DNA from: Acidovorax sp. 210-6
GTDB lineage: Bacteria > Pseudomonadota > Gammaproteobacteria > Burkholderiales > Burkholderiaceae_C
Length of the DNA: 64,000 bases
Direction: 5' to 3'
NCBI RefSeq assembly: GCF_010020825.1
Contig: NZ_JAACJE010000001.1
Span: 2,666,001 to 2,730,000 of the forward strand
Shown here: one piece after another, positions 19,568-29,218 of the stretch
Layout: every line of letters begins with the position of its first letter
How positions within the stretch are numbered: the stretch's first letter is position 1
Position numbers and translations under genes: made by a program
Notes under the pieces: generated by a model
Databases searched by the model: none
Told to the model about the DNA's origin: nothing
What the model saw: the letters and a program-made list of their open reading frames with translations, nothing else

Positions 19568-20053
19568 ATGGCGATCGTTGTCAACAAACCCCTCCCTGAA
19601 TTTGAAGCCAATGCGACCAGCGGGGTCAAGGTTTCCAATACGTCCCACAACGGCCAGATTCTCGTCCTCTACTTTTACCCCAAGGACAACACCCCCGGCT
19701 GCACCACCGAGGCGATGCAGTTCCGCGACAAGTACAAGGACTTCGTCAAGGCGGGTGCTGCCGTGTTCGGCGTATCGCGCGACAACATGAAGTCGCACGA
19801 CGAGTTCAAGGAAAAGCTTGAGCTGCCCTTCGACCTGATCGCCGACACGGAAGAGAAGATGTGCCACATGTTCGGCGTGGTCAAGAACAAGATCATGTAC
19901 GGCAAGAAGGTCAAGGGCATCGAGCGCAGCACCTTCCTCATCGGCCCCGACGGCGTGCTGCTGCAGGAGTGGCGCGGACTGAAAGTACCGGGCCATGTGG
20001 AAGAAGTGCTCAAGGCCGTCAAGGCGCTCAAGACCCTCAAGAAAGCCGCCTGA
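19568..20053 (+). CDS. bcp: Peroxiredoxin, BCP/PrxQ type
   Basis: A 161-residue thiol peroxidase that reduces hydrogen peroxide and organic peroxides. The peroxidatic cysteine is Cys45 in KDNTPGCTTEAMQF. The resolving cysteine found five residues later in E. coli Bcp is replaced by Met50. The only other cysteine is Cys99 in EEKMCHMFGV, so either Cys99 or an outside thiol must resolve it. ATG at 19568 has a purine-rich AGAGAGAACGAAG upstream. The poly-Lys C-terminal tail is unusual but modest. Confidence 0.93.
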   Translation: MAIVVNKPLPEFEANATSGVKVSNTSHNGQILVLYFYPKDNTPGCTTEAMQFRDKYKDFVKAGAAVFGVSRDNMKSHDEFKEKLELPFDLIADTEEKMCHMFGVVKNKIMYGKKVKGIERSTFLIGPDGVLLQEWRGLKVPGHVEEVLKAVKALKTLKKAA

Positions 20054-20145
20054 GGCGCGCCTGCAACGCCCGGATGGCCCTGTCATCCAGGGCGTGCATA
20101 ATGGGCCGATGCCGCTGTACTGCGCAACGCCTCTCCTATACCGAC

Positions 20146-20174
20146 AAGCCGCCTGGGCCTCCCGGCGGCTTTTT
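20146..20174 (+). terminator. Intrinsic terminator after the peroxiredoxin gene
   Basis: AAGCCGCC (20146-20153) pairs with GGCGGCTT (20164-20171) around a 10-base loop, then TTTTT (20170-20174). It lies 93 bases past the stop and 36 before the PhoH-family gene. Confidence 0.8.
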
Positions 20175-20209
20175 GCTTTCTGAACCCCTCCGACCGCTTT
20201 TTCCGCACC

Positions 20210-21937
20210 ATGCCCCTGCCTCCCGCACCGACCCGGCGTGCCGCCCGACTCGACCCCGAAGCCTTCATGGCCCCGCCCGAAGGGGCCACGCCCACCACCA
20301 AACGCCAGCGCAGCACCCGTGGTGAAGCCCACCCCGTGGCAGTCCCGGCTGCGGCCACTGCGGACACCCCCGTGGTGGCGCCTGCGCCCACTGCCCCCAT
20401 AGCTCCCGCGTCCCGCAGCACCAAGATGCCCGCCAAGGCAGCCTTGCTGTCCTCCGCCCCGGCCCCAGAAGTGGCACCCAGCCCAGAGACTGCTCCCGCT
20501 GTGAGCGCCGAACCCTCCAAGCGCGCTCGCAAGGTGCGCAGCACCGGGCCCACCAAGCTGTTCGTGCTGGACACCAACGTGCTGCTGCACGACCCCAGCA
20601 GCCTGTTCCGATTCGAAGAGCACGACATCTACCTGCCCATGATCGTGCTGGAGGAACTGGACGCCCACAAGAAGGGCATGACCGAGGTAGCCCGCAACGG
20701 CCGCCAGGTCAGCCGCGCGCTGGACGCCCTGGCCGCCGCCCAGGGTGCCGACATGGGCAAGGGCCTCAAGCTCGACTCCACAGGCCAGCGCGGTGCGGGA
20801 GGAAGCCTGTTCTTCCAGACTTCGACCCTGGATTTCCAGCTCCCCACCAGCCTGCCCCAGGGCAAGGCCGACAACCAGATCCTGGGCGTAGTGGAAGCCC
20901 TGCGACGCCAGCATGCGCCGCGTGAAGTGGTGCTGGTGTCCAAGGACATCAACATGCGCGTCAAGGCGCGTGCCCTGGGCCTTCCTGCCGAGGACTACCA
21001 GAACGACAAGGCACTGGAGGACGGCGACCTGCTCTACTCCGGCGCCATGCAACTGCCCCAGGACTTCTGGAGCCGCAACGGCAAGTCCGTGGAGAGCTGG
21101 CAAAGCGGCGCGCACACGTTCTACCGTATCAGTGGGCCTATCGTGCCGCAGTTGCTGATCAACCAGTTTGTGTACTTCGAGGCGCCGGGCGAACCGAGTT
21201 TGTACGCGCGCGTGAGCGAAATCCGCGACAAGACCGCCGTGCTCAAGACCCTCAAGGACTACGGCCACGCCAAAAACGCGGTGTGGGGCGTGACCACGCG
21301 CAACCGCGAGCAGAATTTCGCCGTCAACCTACTGATGGACCCCGACGTGGACTTCGTCACCCTGGCGGGCACCGCGGGCACCGGCAAGACACTGATGGCC
21401 CTGGCCGCAGGCCTGACACAGGTGTTGGACGACCGCCGCTACACCGAGATCATCATGACCCGCGCCACCGTCAGCGTGGGCGAGGACATCGGCTTCCTGC
21501 CCGGCACGGAGGAAGAAAAAATGGGCCCCTGGATGGGCGCACTCGACGACAACCTCGAATTCCTGGCCAAGGGCGATGGTGGCAACGCCGGTGAATGGGG
21601 CCGCGCGGCCACCAACGAATTGATCCGCAGCCGCATCAAGATCAAGAGCATGAACTTCATGCGCGGGCGCACGTTCATGAACAAATACGTCATCATCGAC
21701 GAAGCGCAGAACCTCACACCCAAGCAGATGAAGACCTTGGTCACGCGCGCCGGCCCCGGCACCAAGATCATCTGCATGGGCAACCTGGCGCAGATCGACA
21801 CCCCCTACCTCACCGAAGGGTCGTCGGGCCTGACCTTTGCCGTGGACCGCTTCAAGGGCTGGCCGCACAGCGGCCACATCACCCTGGCGCGCGGCGAGCG
21901 CTCACGCCTGGCGGACTTTGCCAGCGAAGTGCTCTGA
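20210..21937 (+). CDS. PIN domain-PhoH-like ATPase
   Basis: A 575-residue fusion. Residues 1-115 are a disordered Pro/Ala/Thr-rich lead. Residues about 118-260 are a PIN nuclease domain (LFVLDTNVLLHDP, IVLEELDAHKKG), and the C-terminal third is a PhoH ATPase with Walker A GTAGTGKTL and Walker B YVIIDEAQNLTP. This is the widespread PhoH-family protein (YlaK-like), thought to act on RNA as a nuclease-helicase; direct function is not established. ATG at 20210. Strong terminators flank it on both sides, so it is a single-gene unit. Confidence 0.93.
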   Translation: MPLPPAPTRRAARLDPEAFMAPPEGATPTTKRQRSTRGEAHPVAVPAAATADTPVVAPAPTAPIAPASRSTKMPAKAALLSSAPAPEVAPSPETAPAVSAEPSKRARKVRSTGPTKLFVLDTNVLLHDPSSLFRFEEHDIYLPMIVLEELDAHKKGMTEVARNGRQVSRALDALAAAQGADMGKGLKLDSTGQRGAGGSLFFQTSTLDFQLPTSLPQGKADNQILGVVEALRRQHAPREVVLVSKDINMRVKARALGLPAEDYQNDKALEDGDLLYSGAMQLPQDFWSRNGKSVESWQSGAHTFYRISGPIVPQLLINQFVYFEAPGEPSLYARVSEIRDKTAVLKTLKDYGHAKNAVWGVTTRNREQNFAVNLLMDPDVDFVTLAGTAGTGKTLMALAAGLTQVLDDRRYTEIIMTRATVSVGEDIGFLPGTEEEKMGPWMGALDDNLEFLAKGDGGNAGEWGRAATNELIRSRIKIKSMNFMRGRTFMNKYVIIDEAQNLTPKQMKTLVTRAGPGTKIICMGNLAQIDTPYLTEGSSGLTFAVDRFKGWPHSGHITLARGERSRLADFASEVL

Positions 21938-21955
21938 ACCGCAGCGTCAATGCAA

Positions 21956-21994
21956 AAGGGCTGCCAGCGAAATGCGCTGGCAGCCCTTTTTTTT
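21956..21994 (+). terminator. Strong intrinsic terminator after the PhoH-family gene
   Basis: AAGGGCTGCCAGCG pairs with CGCTGGCAGCCCTT around a 5-base loop, followed by eight T (21987-21994). It starts 19 bases past the stop codon. Confidence 0.93.
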
Positions 21995-22018
21995 GGCACC
22001 GTATGCGTTGCCACACAA

Positions 22019-22081
22019 AAAATGCTACGTTAATGATAGCTAATAACGCTTATTCAATAAGCGTCAAAGCCAATTTTTACT
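22019..22081 (-). repeat. Two-hairpin dispersed repeat, copy R4
   Basis: Minus orientation. Hairpin 2 is GCTA/TAGC (22024-22027 and 22037-22040). Hairpin 1 is the best preserved in the window: ACGCTTATT-C-AATAAGCGT (22046-22064). The AAAATTGGC block runs into the dnaB stop codon, so the element forms the dnaB 3' end. Confidence 0.75.
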
Positions 22082-23489
22082 AAAAATCGTCGCCCGACCC
22101 CAGCGCCAGGCTTTCGAAGCGCGTCTGGTTTTTCTGGAAGAACAGCTTGACGGTGCCGGTAGGACCGTTACGTTGCTTGCCGATGATGACCTCGGCCACG
22201 TTCGGCTCCTTGGAGTCCTTGTTGTAGTAATCGTCGCGGTAGATGAACATGATGATGTCCGCATCCTGCTCGATGGCGCCGGATTCGCGCAGGTCGGACA
22301 TCATGGGGCGCTTGTCGGTGCGCTGCTCCACCGAGCGGTTGAGCTGCGAGAGCGCAATCACCGGGCACTGCAGCTCCTTGGCCAGCATCTTGAGGCCGCG
22401 CGAGATTTCGCCCAGCTCGGTCGCCCGGTTCTCGCCCTGCGAGCCGCTGGAGCCGCTCATGAGCTGCAGGTAATCCACCACGATCAGGCCCAGCTTGCCG
22501 CAGCTGCGCGCCAGGCGGCGTGCGTTGGCGCGCAGTTCGCTGGGTGTGAGGCCCGGCGTTTCGTCGATGTGCAGCGACACGTTGCGCAGGCGCTCGATGG
22601 CTTCAGTCAGGCGCGGCCATTCGTCGTCGGTGAGCTTGCCGGTGCGCAGGTTGCCCTGGTTGATGCGGCCGATGGAGCCCACGATACGCACCGCCAGTTG
22701 CGCCGCGCCCATTTCCATCGAGAAAATGGCCACGGGCAGGCCTTCGTTGAGCGCCACATGCTCGGCGATATTGACCGCAAACGCGGTCTTGCCCATGGAG
22801 GGGCGTGCTGCCAACACCACCATGTCGCCGGCCTGCAGACCCGAAGTCATGCGATCCAGGTCGATAAACCCCGTTGGCACGCCAGTGATGTCGTTCGGGT
22901 TGTCGGCCATTTCCTGCACACGGTCGAGCAGGTCCACCACCAGGGTGTCCATGGCCTGGAAGCCCTGCTTCATGCGCGAGCCTTCTTCGCCGATATTGAA
23001 GATTTTTTGCTCGGCCTCATCCAGGATGCGATCGACCGGCTTGCCCTGGGGGTTAAAGGCGTTGGTGGCGATCTCGTCGCTGGCCGTGACCAGCTTGCGC
23101 AGGATGGCGCGCTCGCGCACGATCTCGGCGTAGCGGCGGATGTTGCTGGCGCTGGGTACGTACTGCGCCAGCGCGTTGAGGTACACCAGTCCGCCGATCT
23201 CCTCGGATTTACCCAGGCTCTGGAGCCGCTCATAGACCGTGATCACATCGGCAGGCTTGCTCGCATTGACCAGGGCTGCGATGGCGGTATAGATCAACTG
23301 GTGCTCGTGGCGATAGAAGTCGCTTTCCACCAGCAGGTCACCCACGCGGTCCCAGGCATGGTTATCCAGCAGCAGACCACCCAGCACGCTGGATTCAGCC
23401 TCAATGGAGTGCGGCGGCACTCGCAATTGCGCGATCTGGCGGTCGACGGGGGCATACCCATCGTCCACGACTATCGGTTCATCAAACAT
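22080..23489 (-). CDS. dnaB: Replicative DNA helicase DnaB
   Basis: A 469-residue hexameric helicase that opens the replication fork. The N-terminal domain has PPHSIEAESSVLGGLLLD, and the RecA-like core has Walker A ARPSMGKTAFAVNIA and Walker B LIVVDYLQLMSG. There is no intein. ATG at 23489 follows GAGGA; an upstream frame extension is not DnaB-like. It follows rplI with a terminator between them. The gene order is the classic S6-PriB-S18-L9-DnaB cluster. Confidence 0.98.
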   Translation of the reverse strand: MFDEPIVVDDGYAPVDRQIAQLRVPPHSIEAESSVLGGLLLDNHAWDRVGDLLVESDFYRHEHQLIYTAIAALVNASKPADVITVYERLQSLGKSEEIGGLVYLNALAQYVPSASNIRRYAEIVRERAILRKLVTASDEIATNAFNPQGKPVDRILDEAEQKIFNIGEEGSRMKQGFQAMDTLVVDLLDRVQEMADNPNDITGVPTGFIDLDRMTSGLQAGDMVVLAARPSMGKTAFAVNIAEHVALNEGLPVAIFSMEMGAAQLAVRIVGSIGRINQGNLRTGKLTDDEWPRLTEAIERLRNVSLHIDETPGLTPSELRANARRLARSCGKLGLIVVDYLQLMSGSSGSQGENRATELGEISRGLKMLAKELQCPVIALSQLNRSVEQRTDKRPMMSDLRESGAIEQDADIIMFIYRDDYYNKDSKEPNVAEVIIGKQRNGPTGTVKLFFQKNQTRFESLALGSGDDF

Positions 23490-23612
23490 GGGATTCCTCG
23501 GGACACAATCCGTTGATCGTAGCGCCGCCACGCAGTACCGTCACCGCACAACCCTGTGCGCAGGCTGTGGACAAAGCGTGGATGGCCAGTGCAGAAACAG
23601 GGCGTCGGAAAA

Positions 23613-23640
23613 GCAAAAACCGCCCGAAGGCGGCTTTTGC
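23613..23640 (-). terminator. Intrinsic terminator of the rpsF-rplI operon
   Basis: On the minus strand CCGCC-TTCG-GGCGG, with a very stable UUCG loop, is followed by TTTTTGC (23619 to 23613). It lies 25 bases past the rplI stop. Confidence 0.85.
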
Positions 23641-23664
23641 GGTGCTGGTCTGGTGCAGCAGCGA

Positions 23665-24117
23665 TCAGGCGGTTTCGCCGTAGACCGATACATTCACTTC
23701 CACCACCACATCGGTGTGCAGGGCCACGCTGACCGCCGTTTCGCTGACGGTCTTGATGGGGCCGTTGGGCAGACGGATCTGCGACTTGACGACCTTGTAG
23801 CCCAGCTTGTTCAGCTCTTCAGCAATGTCGTGGTTGGTCACGGAACCAAACAGGCGACCGTCCACACCGGACTTTTGCGTCAGCTTGACGGTGCTGCCGG
23901 CGAGCTTCTCGCCTTCGGCTTGGGCTGCAGCCAGCTTGGCGGCGGCGGCCTTTTCCAGTTCGGCGCGCTTGGCTTCGAACTCGGCCTTGGCAGCCGCCGT
24001 GGCGCGGCGTGCGCGGCCAGACGGGATCAGGAAGTTGCGGGCATAGCCGTCCTTGACCTTGACGATTTCGCCCAGGTTGCCGAGGTTCACTACCTTATCG
24101 AGCAGGATGATTTGCAT
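23665..24117 (-). CDS. rplI: 50S ribosomal protein L9
   Basis: A 150-residue two-domain ribosomal protein. The N-terminal rRNA-binding domain shows [20 protein letters not shown], a long lysine/alanine-rich helix follows (about 40-75), and the C-terminal domain contains [19 protein letters not shown] at 24117 with GGAG upstream. It is last of the rpsF-priB-rpsR-rplI operon. Confidence 0.98.
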   Translation of the reverse strand: MQIILLDKVVNLGNLGEIVKVKDGYARNFLIPSGRARRATAAAKAEFEAKRAELEKAAAAKLAAAQAEGEKLAGSTVKLTQKSGVDGRLFGSVTNHDIAEELNKLGYKVVKSQIRLPNGPIKTVSETAVSVALHTDVVVEVNVSVYGETA

Positions 24118-24131
24118 GGGTTGTGCTCCTC

Positions 24132-24413
24132 TTAGATCTTGTGCTGGTCGCTGTAGGGCACCAGAGCCAGGAAGCGAGCGCGCTTGATGGCGGTGTTCAG
24201 CTGGCGCTGGTAGATGGCGCGCGTGCCGGTCAGGCGAGCGGGAATGATCTTGCCGTTTTCGGCAATGAAATCACGCAGCGTATCGACATCCTTGTAGTCG
24301 ATTTCTTCGACACCGGCGACCGTGAAGCGGCAGAAACGCTTGCGCTTGAACAGCAGCGACTGGGTGTTGCGCTTGGGGCGCTTGTCTTTGTTGAACTTCT
24401 TGAATGCGGCCAT
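24132..24413 (-). CDS. rpsR: 30S ribosomal protein S18
   Basis: A 93-residue ribosomal protein that pairs with S6 in the small subunit. Typical segments are [22 protein letters not shown] and the basic C-terminal [21 protein letters not shown] at 24413. It lies 14 bases before rplI and 17 after priB. Confidence 0.98.
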   Translation of the reverse strand: MAAFKKFNKDKRPKRNTQSLLFKRKRFCRFTVAGVEEIDYKDVDTLRDFIAENGKIIPARLTGTRAIYQRQLNTAIKRARFLALVPYSDQHKI

Positions 24414-24430
24414 TTCGGACCTCTCGAAAA

Positions 24431-24721
24431 TTAATCTTGTTGAATATCCTGGATATGGAGTACCGGGTGCTTCCCGTTGCGCGGCGTGGCCAGAAAGCCA
24501 CTGAAGCGCCACTGGCTTCCTATGGGCTGGCGTGCCAGCCTTTCAGCCATGGGGCCAAAGGCTTGTGCCTTGACCAGTGCCTTCACATCGCGCAATTGAC
24601 CGGCTTCGACCTGCTGGGAACTGTGCTCCAGGCGCAGTTCGATGGCAGGGATGCCAGCTGGCGTGAACCGCAAGGCCGCAGCCTCTGCAATGCTCGCCGT
24701 CAGCAGTACGTGGTTCTCCAC
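24431..24721 (-). CDS. priB: Primosomal replication protein PriB
   Basis: A 96-residue OB-fold single-strand DNA-binding protein used in restart of stalled forks. [21 protein letters not shown] at the start and [11 protein letters not shown] at the end match the family. GTG at 24721 aligns with known PriB starts, but the purine run AGGGGA touches the GTG directly, so initiation may rely on ribosomes finishing rpsF. A TTG at 24763 inside the rpsF end is a less likely start. It lies between rpsF and rpsR, as is usual. Confidence 0.92.
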   Translation of the reverse strand: MENHVLLTASIAEAAALRFTPAGIPAIELRLEHSSQQVEAGQLRDVKALVKAQAFGPMAERLARQPIGSQWRFSGFLATPRNGKHPVLHIQDIQQD

Positions 24722-24740
24722 TCCCCTGGGTTGGCGAGGC

Positions 24741-25118
24741 TCAGCGCTCGGCGCCTGCAGCAAACTCGGCCTGGTTGGCCTTGCGGGCTTCTTCGCGCTC
24801 GACGGTCTTCATCATCGAGGAAGGGCCGGTCTCGGCCTTCTTCTTTTGCACGGTGAGGTGACGCAGCACGGCATCGTTGAACTTGAAGGCATGCTCCAGT
24901 TCGGCCATCACAGCCTGGTCGGCCTCGATGTTGATGCACAGGTAGTGGGCTTTGGCCAGCTTGTTGATGAGGTAGGCCAGTTGGCGGCGACCCCAGTCTT
25001 CCACGCGGTGCACCTGACCACCACCAGCGGTGATCATGCCCTTGTAGCGCTCGAGCATGGCGGGGACCTGCTCGCTCTGATCCGGGTGGATCAACAAAAC
25101 GATTTCGTAATGACGCAT
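24741..25118 (-). CDS. rpsF: 30S ribosomal protein S6
   Basis: A 125-residue ribosomal protein, with [22 protein letters not shown] at the start and [23 protein letters not shown] in the middle. The acidic/Ala-rich C-terminal tail is expected for S6. ATG at 25118 has a perfect AAAGGAG. It is the first gene of the operon and has a good sigma70 promoter upstream. Confidence 0.98.
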   Translation of the reverse strand: MRHYEIVLLIHPDQSEQVPAMLERYKGMITAGGGQVHRVEDWGRRQLAYLINKLAKAHYLCINIEADQAVMAELEHAFKFNDAVLRHLTVQKKKAETGPSSMMKTVEREEARKANQAEFAAGAER

Positions 25119-25190
25119 GCAAACTCCTTTTGGGTTCGGATAAAGCCACCTGCTGCGTCTATCAAGCAGTGTGGCAAGGCAAAGCCGAGC

Positions 25191-25219
25191 ATTATAGCCT
25201 TGCGTACGGGTTCTGTACA
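25191..25219 (-). promoter_or_regulatory. Sigma70 promoter of the rpsF operon
   Basis: On the minus strand -35 TGTACA (25219-25214), a 17-base spacer and a perfect -10 TATAAT (25196-25191). It lies about 70 bases before the rpsF ATG. Confidence 0.75.
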
Positions 25220-25277
25220 CTCCTGGCTTTTCGCATGCGCGTGGGTCGCTCCCACACAAAATCTGTACCCCTAGGCG

Positions 25278-25305
25278 CTTGAAAGCCTTGGCAATGCCCC
25301 CACTT
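25278..25305 (+). promoter_or_regulatory. Sigma32-like heat-shock promoter of grpE
   Basis: A perfect -35 CTTGAAA (25278-25284), 12 bases, then CCCCCACTT (25297-25305), close to the CCCCATnT -10. The start would be about 35 bases before the grpE ATG. It is consistent with heat-shock control of grpE. Confidence 0.7.
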
Positions 25306-25348
25306 GGTGCTGGCATTTGTTTACCTACTTCGTCGCAAGACCTTCCAA

Positions 25349-25900
25349 ATGTCCGAGAACACTACCTCCGCACCCGACACCGGCACCCTCGCCCCCGAAG
25401 AAATTGAAGCCGCCATGGCCGCCAACGCCTCCGACGAAATGGAGCGCCTGCAGCGGGAATTGAGCGAACTCAAGGCCAAGAGCGCCGACCTGGCCGACCA
25501 GTTCCTGCGCGCCAAGGCAGAGGCAGAAAACGCACGCCGCCGCGCCGAGGACGAAGTGGCCAAGGCGCGCAAGTTCGGCATCGAGGGTTTCGCCGAGAGC
25601 CTGCTGCCGGTGTGTGACAGCCTGGAAGCGGCACTGGCCCTGCCCCAGGCGACCGCCGCGCAACTGCGCGAAGGCTCCGATGCCACGCTGCGCCAATTGC
25701 TGGCAGCACTGGAACGCAACAAGGTCCTGCCCATCCACCCGGCCGCTGGCGACAAGTTCGACCCCAATATGCACCAGGCCATCAGCATGGTGCCCTCGGC
25801 ACAGGAGCCCAACACCGTGGTCACGGTGCTGCAAAAGGGCTACCTGATCTCCGAGCGTGTGCTGCGCCCAGCACTGGTTACCGTGAGCGCGCCCCAATAA
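25349..25900 (+). CDS. grpE: Nucleotide exchange factor GrpE
   Basis: A 183-residue dimeric cochaperone that releases ADP from DnaK. An acidic N-terminal tail leads to a long coiled-coil helix (about 30-85, [19 protein letters not shown]), then the beta domain with [19 protein letters not shown] and the C-terminal [22 protein letters not shown] at 25349 (MSENTT) lies just past a sigma32-like promoter. It is followed by dnaK and dnaJ on the same strand. Confidence 0.97.
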   Translation: MSENTTSAPDTGTLAPEEIEAAMAANASDEMERLQRELSELKAKSADLADQFLRAKAEAENARRRAEDEVAKARKFGIEGFAESLLPVCDSLEAALALPQATAAQLREGSDATLRQLLAALERNKVLPIHPAAGDKFDPNMHQAISMVPSAQEPNTVVTVLQKGYLISERVLRPALVTVSAPQ

Positions 25901-25916
25901 ATCAGGAACGGCAGGG

Positions 25917-25946
25917 CTTGAAGCCGGCCAACTTATCCACAACTTA
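25917..25946 (+). promoter_or_regulatory. Sigma32-like heat-shock promoter of dnaK
   Basis: CTTGAAG (25917-25923), a 13-base spacer, then CCACAACTTA (25937-25946). It lies 37 bases before the dnaK ATG and would let dnaK be induced separately from grpE. Confidence 0.55.
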
Positions 25947-25982
25947 CCACCATCAGAATCCACCAATCTCACGGAGAAGAAC

Positions 25983-27935
25983 ATGGGAAAAATCATCGGC
26001 ATCGACTTGGGCACGACCAACAGCTGCGTCTCCATCATGGAGGGCAACACGACCCGCGTGATCGAAAACAGCGAGGGCGCGCGCACCACGCCGTCCATCG
26101 TGGCCTACCAGGAAGACGGCGAGATCCTCGTTGGCGCCTCGGCCAAGCGCCAGGCCGTGACCAACCCCAAGAACACGCTGTTCGCCATCAAGCGCCTGAT
26201 CGGCCGCAAGTTCACCGAAAAGGAAGTGCAAAAGGACATCGACCTGATGCCCTACTCCATCGTGGCCGCCGAAAACGGTGACGCCTGGGTGGAAGTGCGC
26301 GGCAAGAAGCTGTCGGCCCAGCAAGTGTCTGCTGACATTCTGCGCAAGATGAAGAAAACCGCCGAGGACTACCTGGGCGAGCCCGTGACCGAGGCCGTGA
26401 TCACCGTGCCGGCGTACTTCAACGACGCACAGCGCCAGGCCACCAAGGATGCTGGCCGCATTGCGGGCCTGGATGTCAAGCGCATCATCAACGAACCCAC
26501 GGCTGCAGCCCTGGCCTTTGGCCTGGACAAGCAGGAAAAGGGCGACCGCAAGATCGCCGTGTATGACCTGGGCGGCGGCACATTTGACGTGTCCATCATC
26601 GAAATCGCCGATGTGGATGGCGAAAAGCAGTTCGAAGTGCTGTCGACCAACGGCGACACCTTCCTGGGCGGCGAAGACTTCGACCAGCGCATCATCGACT
26701 ACATCATTGGCGAGTTCAAGAAAGAACAAGGCGTTGACCTGTCCAAGGACGTCCTGGCCCTGCAACGCCTGAAGGAGGCCGCTGAAAAGGCCAAGATCGA
26801 GCTGTCGAACTCCGCATCGACCGACATCAACCTGCCTTACATCACCGCTGACGCCTCGGGCCCCAAGCACCTGAACGTGAAGCTGACCCGCGCCAAGCTG
26901 GAAGCCTTGGTGGAAGAGCTGATCGAGCGCACCATTGCGCCTTGCCGCATGGCCATCAAGGACGCTGGCGTGTCCGTGTCCGACATCCATGACGTGATCC
27001 TGGTGGGCGGCATGACCCGCATGCCCAAAGTGCAAGAAAAGGTCAAGGAATTCTTCGGCAAGGACCCCCGCAAGGACGTGAACCCTGACGAAGCCGTGGC
27101 CGTAGGCGCCGCCATTCAGGGCCAGGTGCTCTCGGGCGACCGCAAGGACGTGCTGCTGCTGGACGTGACGCCGCTCTCCCTGGGCATCGAAACCCTGGGC
27201 GGCGTGATGACCAAGATGATCACCAAGAACACGACCATCCCGACGAAGTTCGCACAGACCTTCTCGACGGCCGACGACAACCAGCCCGCCGTGACCATCA
27301 AGGTGTATCAGGGCGAGCGCGAGATGGCCTCGGGCAACAAGCTGCTGGGCGAGTTCAACCTGGAGGGCATTCCACCCGCAGCCCGTGGTGTTCCACAGAT
27401 CGAAGTGTCCTTCGACATCGACGCCAACGGCATCCTGCACGTGGGCGCCAAGGACAAGGGCACCGGCAAGGAAAACAAGATCACCATCAAGGCCAACTCG
27501 GGTCTGTCCGAGGAGGAGATCCAGAAGATGGTCAAGGACGCCGAGCTGAACGCCGCCGACGACAAGAAGAAGCTCGAACTGGTGCAGGCCAAGAACCAGG
27601 GCGAAGCCGCTGTCCACAGCGTGAACAAGAGCCTGGCCGAGCACGGCGACAAGCTCGAGTCCGCAGAAAAGGACGCCATCACTGCGGCGGTCAAGGCACT
27701 GGAAGAAGCTCTGAAGGGCGAAGACAAGGCCGCGATTGACGAAAAGACCACGGCGCTGATGACGGCCAGCCAGAAGCTGGGCGAAAAGATGTACGCCGAA
27801 TCACAGGCAGCTCAAGCCGCCCAGGCCGCCGGTGGTGCAGAGGCCGCAGGCGCGTCGGCTGGTGGAGCATCCAGCAAGCCCGCAGACGATGACAACGTCG
27901 TCGATGCCGAGGTGAAGGAAGTCAAGAAGGGCTGA
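25983..27935 (+). CDS. dnaK: Molecular chaperone DnaK (Hsp70)
   Basis: A 650-residue ATP-driven chaperone. The actin-fold ATPase has [12 protein letters not shown] and [12 protein letters not shown]. The linker and substrate domain include the [17 protein letters not shown] segment, and the lid ends in a Gly/Ala tail with the EEVK-like C-terminus ([10 protein letters not shown]). ATG at 25983 with GGAG upstream. It works with GrpE and DnaJ on either side, and with ClpB. Confidence 0.99.
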   Translation: MGKIIGIDLGTTNSCVSIMEGNTTRVIENSEGARTTPSIVAYQEDGEILVGASAKRQAVTNPKNTLFAIKRLIGRKFTEKEVQKDIDLMPYSIVAAENGDAWVEVRGKKLSAQQVSADILRKMKKTAEDYLGEPVTEAVITVPAYFNDAQRQATKDAGRIAGLDVKRIINEPTAAALAFGLDKQEKGDRKIAVYDLGGGTFDVSIIEIADVDGEKQFEVLSTNGDTFLGGEDFDQRIIDYIIGEFKKEQGVDLSKDVLALQRLKEAAEKAKIELSNSASTDINLPYITADASGPKHLNVKLTRAKLEALVEELIERTIAPCRMAIKDAGVSVSDIHDVILVGGMTRMPKVQEKVKEFFGKDPRKDVNPDEAVAVGAAIQGQVLSGDRKDVLLLDVTPLSLGIETLGGVMTKMITKNTTIPTKFAQTFSTADDNQPAVTIKVYQGEREMASGNKLLGEFNLEGIPPAARGVPQIEVSFDIDANGILHVGAKDKGTGKENKITIKANSGLSEEEIQKMVKDAELNAADDKKKLELVQAKNQGEAAVHSVNKSLAEHGDKLESAEKDAITAAVKALEEALKGEDKAAIDEKTTALMTASQKLGEKMYAESQAAQAAQAAGGAEAAGASAGGASSKPADDDNVVDAEVKEVKKG

Positions 27936-27956
27936 GCGAGCTCCGTTGACCTGAGC

Positions 27957-27989
27957 CGCCGCGCAACGCTCGTCACGGGCTGCGCGGCG
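27957..27989 (+). terminator. Hairpin between dnaK and dnaJ
   Basis: CGCCGCGCA (27957-27965) pairs with TGCGCGGCG (27981-27989). Only a weak T-rich stretch follows, so it may attenuate dnaJ or stabilise dnaK mRNA rather than end transcription. Confidence 0.45.
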
Positions 27990-28018
27990 TTCCTGTTCCA
28001 ACCGGGTTCCGAATCACT

Positions 28019-29155
28019 ATGTCCAAAAGAGACTTTTACGAAATTCTGGGCGTCCCGAAAAACGCCTCGGACGAAGAAATCAAGAAGGCCTATCGCAAGC
28101 TGGCGATGAAGCACCACCCTGACCGCAACCAGGGGGATGCCGCCAAGCCTGCCGAAGAGAAGTTCAAGGAGGCCAAAGAGGCCTACGAGATGCTCTCGGA
28201 CCCGCAAAAGCGCGCTGCATACGACCAGTACGGCCATGCAGGCGTGGACCCGAACATGCGCGGCCCTGGCGGGCCGGGTGCGGAAGGGTTCGGCGGCTTC
28301 GCCGAGGCCTTTGGCGACATTTTTGGCGACATGTTCGGCCAAGGACGTGGTGGCCGGGGTGGCAGCCGGGTGTACCGGGGCAGTGACCTGTCCTATGCCA
28401 TGGAAATCACCCTGGAAGAAGCAGCCAAGGGCAAGGATGCGCAAATCCGCATTCCCTCATGGGACAGCTGCGACACCTGCCATGGCAGCGGCGCCAAGCC
28501 CGGCACCAGCGCCAAGACCTGCGGCACCTGCCAAGGTTCGGGCACGGTGCAGATGCGCCAGGGCTTCTTCAGCGTGCAACAAACCTGCCCGCACTGTCGC
28601 GGTACCGGCAAGATCATCCCCGAGCCCTGCACGACCTGCCACGGCCAGGGCAAGCTCAAGCGCCAGAAGACGCTGGAAGTGAAAATCCCCGCCGGCATCG
28701 ACGACGGCATGCGCATCCGCTCCACGGGCAACGGCGAACCTGGTACCAACGGGGGGCCTCCGGGCGACCTGTACATCGAGATCCGCATCAAGAAGCACGA
28801 CATCTTCGAGCGCGATGGCGACGACCTGCACTGCCAGGTGCCGGTGAGCTTCATCACCGCTGCGCTGGGCGGTGAGATCGACGTCCCCACGCTCGCGGGC
28901 AAGGCCGCCATCGACATTCCCGAAGGCACGCAGGCGGGCAAGCAGTTCCGTCTGCGCGGCAAGGGCATCAAGGGCGTGCGCTCCAGCTACCCTGGCGACC
29001 TGTACTGTCACATCGTGGTCGAGACGCCCGTCAAGCTCACCGAGCACCAGCGCAAGCTGCTGCGCGAGCTGGAGGAATCGTTCAAGAAGGGTGGCGCGCG
29101 CCACTCCCCCAGCGCCGAGAGCTGGACGGACAGGCTGAAAAACCTGTTCACCTGA
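28019..29155 (+). CDS. dnaJ: Molecular chaperone DnaJ (Hsp40)
   Basis: A 378-residue type I J-protein that stimulates the DnaK ATPase. The J domain has HPD at residues 33-35. A Gly/Phe-rich linker follows (about 75-115), then four CxxCxGxG zinc repeats ([32 protein letters not shown]) and the C-terminal substrate domains. ATG at 28019. It is 83 bases after dnaK with a hairpin in between. Confidence 0.98.
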   Translation: MSKRDFYEILGVPKNASDEEIKKAYRKLAMKHHPDRNQGDAAKPAEEKFKEAKEAYEMLSDPQKRAAYDQYGHAGVDPNMRGPGGPGAEGFGGFAEAFGDIFGDMFGQGRGGRGGSRVYRGSDLSYAMEITLEEAAKGKDAQIRIPSWDSCDTCHGSGAKPGTSAKTCGTCQGSGTVQMRQGFFSVQQTCPHCRGTGKIIPEPCTTCHGQGKLKRQKTLEVKIPAGIDDGMRIRSTGNGEPGTNGGPPGDLYIEIRIKKHDIFERDGDDLHCQVPVSFITAALGGEIDVPTLAGKAAIDIPEGTQAGKQFRLRGKGIKGVRSSYPGDLYCHIVVETPVKLTEHQRKLLRELEESFKKGGARHSPSAESWTDRLKNLFT

Positions 29156-29182
29156 GGTCTCGCGCCGCCCCGCGCGGCGTAA

Positions 29183-29218
29183 CATGGAGGCATCCCTTGC
29201 CACAGGAATGCCTCCATG
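29183..29218 (+). promoter_or_regulatory. Hairpin burying the start codon of the beta-CASP nuclease gene
   Basis: CATGGAGGCAT (29183-29193) is a perfect inverted repeat of ATGCCTCCATG (29208-29218), and the right arm contains the ATG at 29216 and the tail of its ribosome-binding region. In the message this could hide the start site. Confidence 0.5.
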
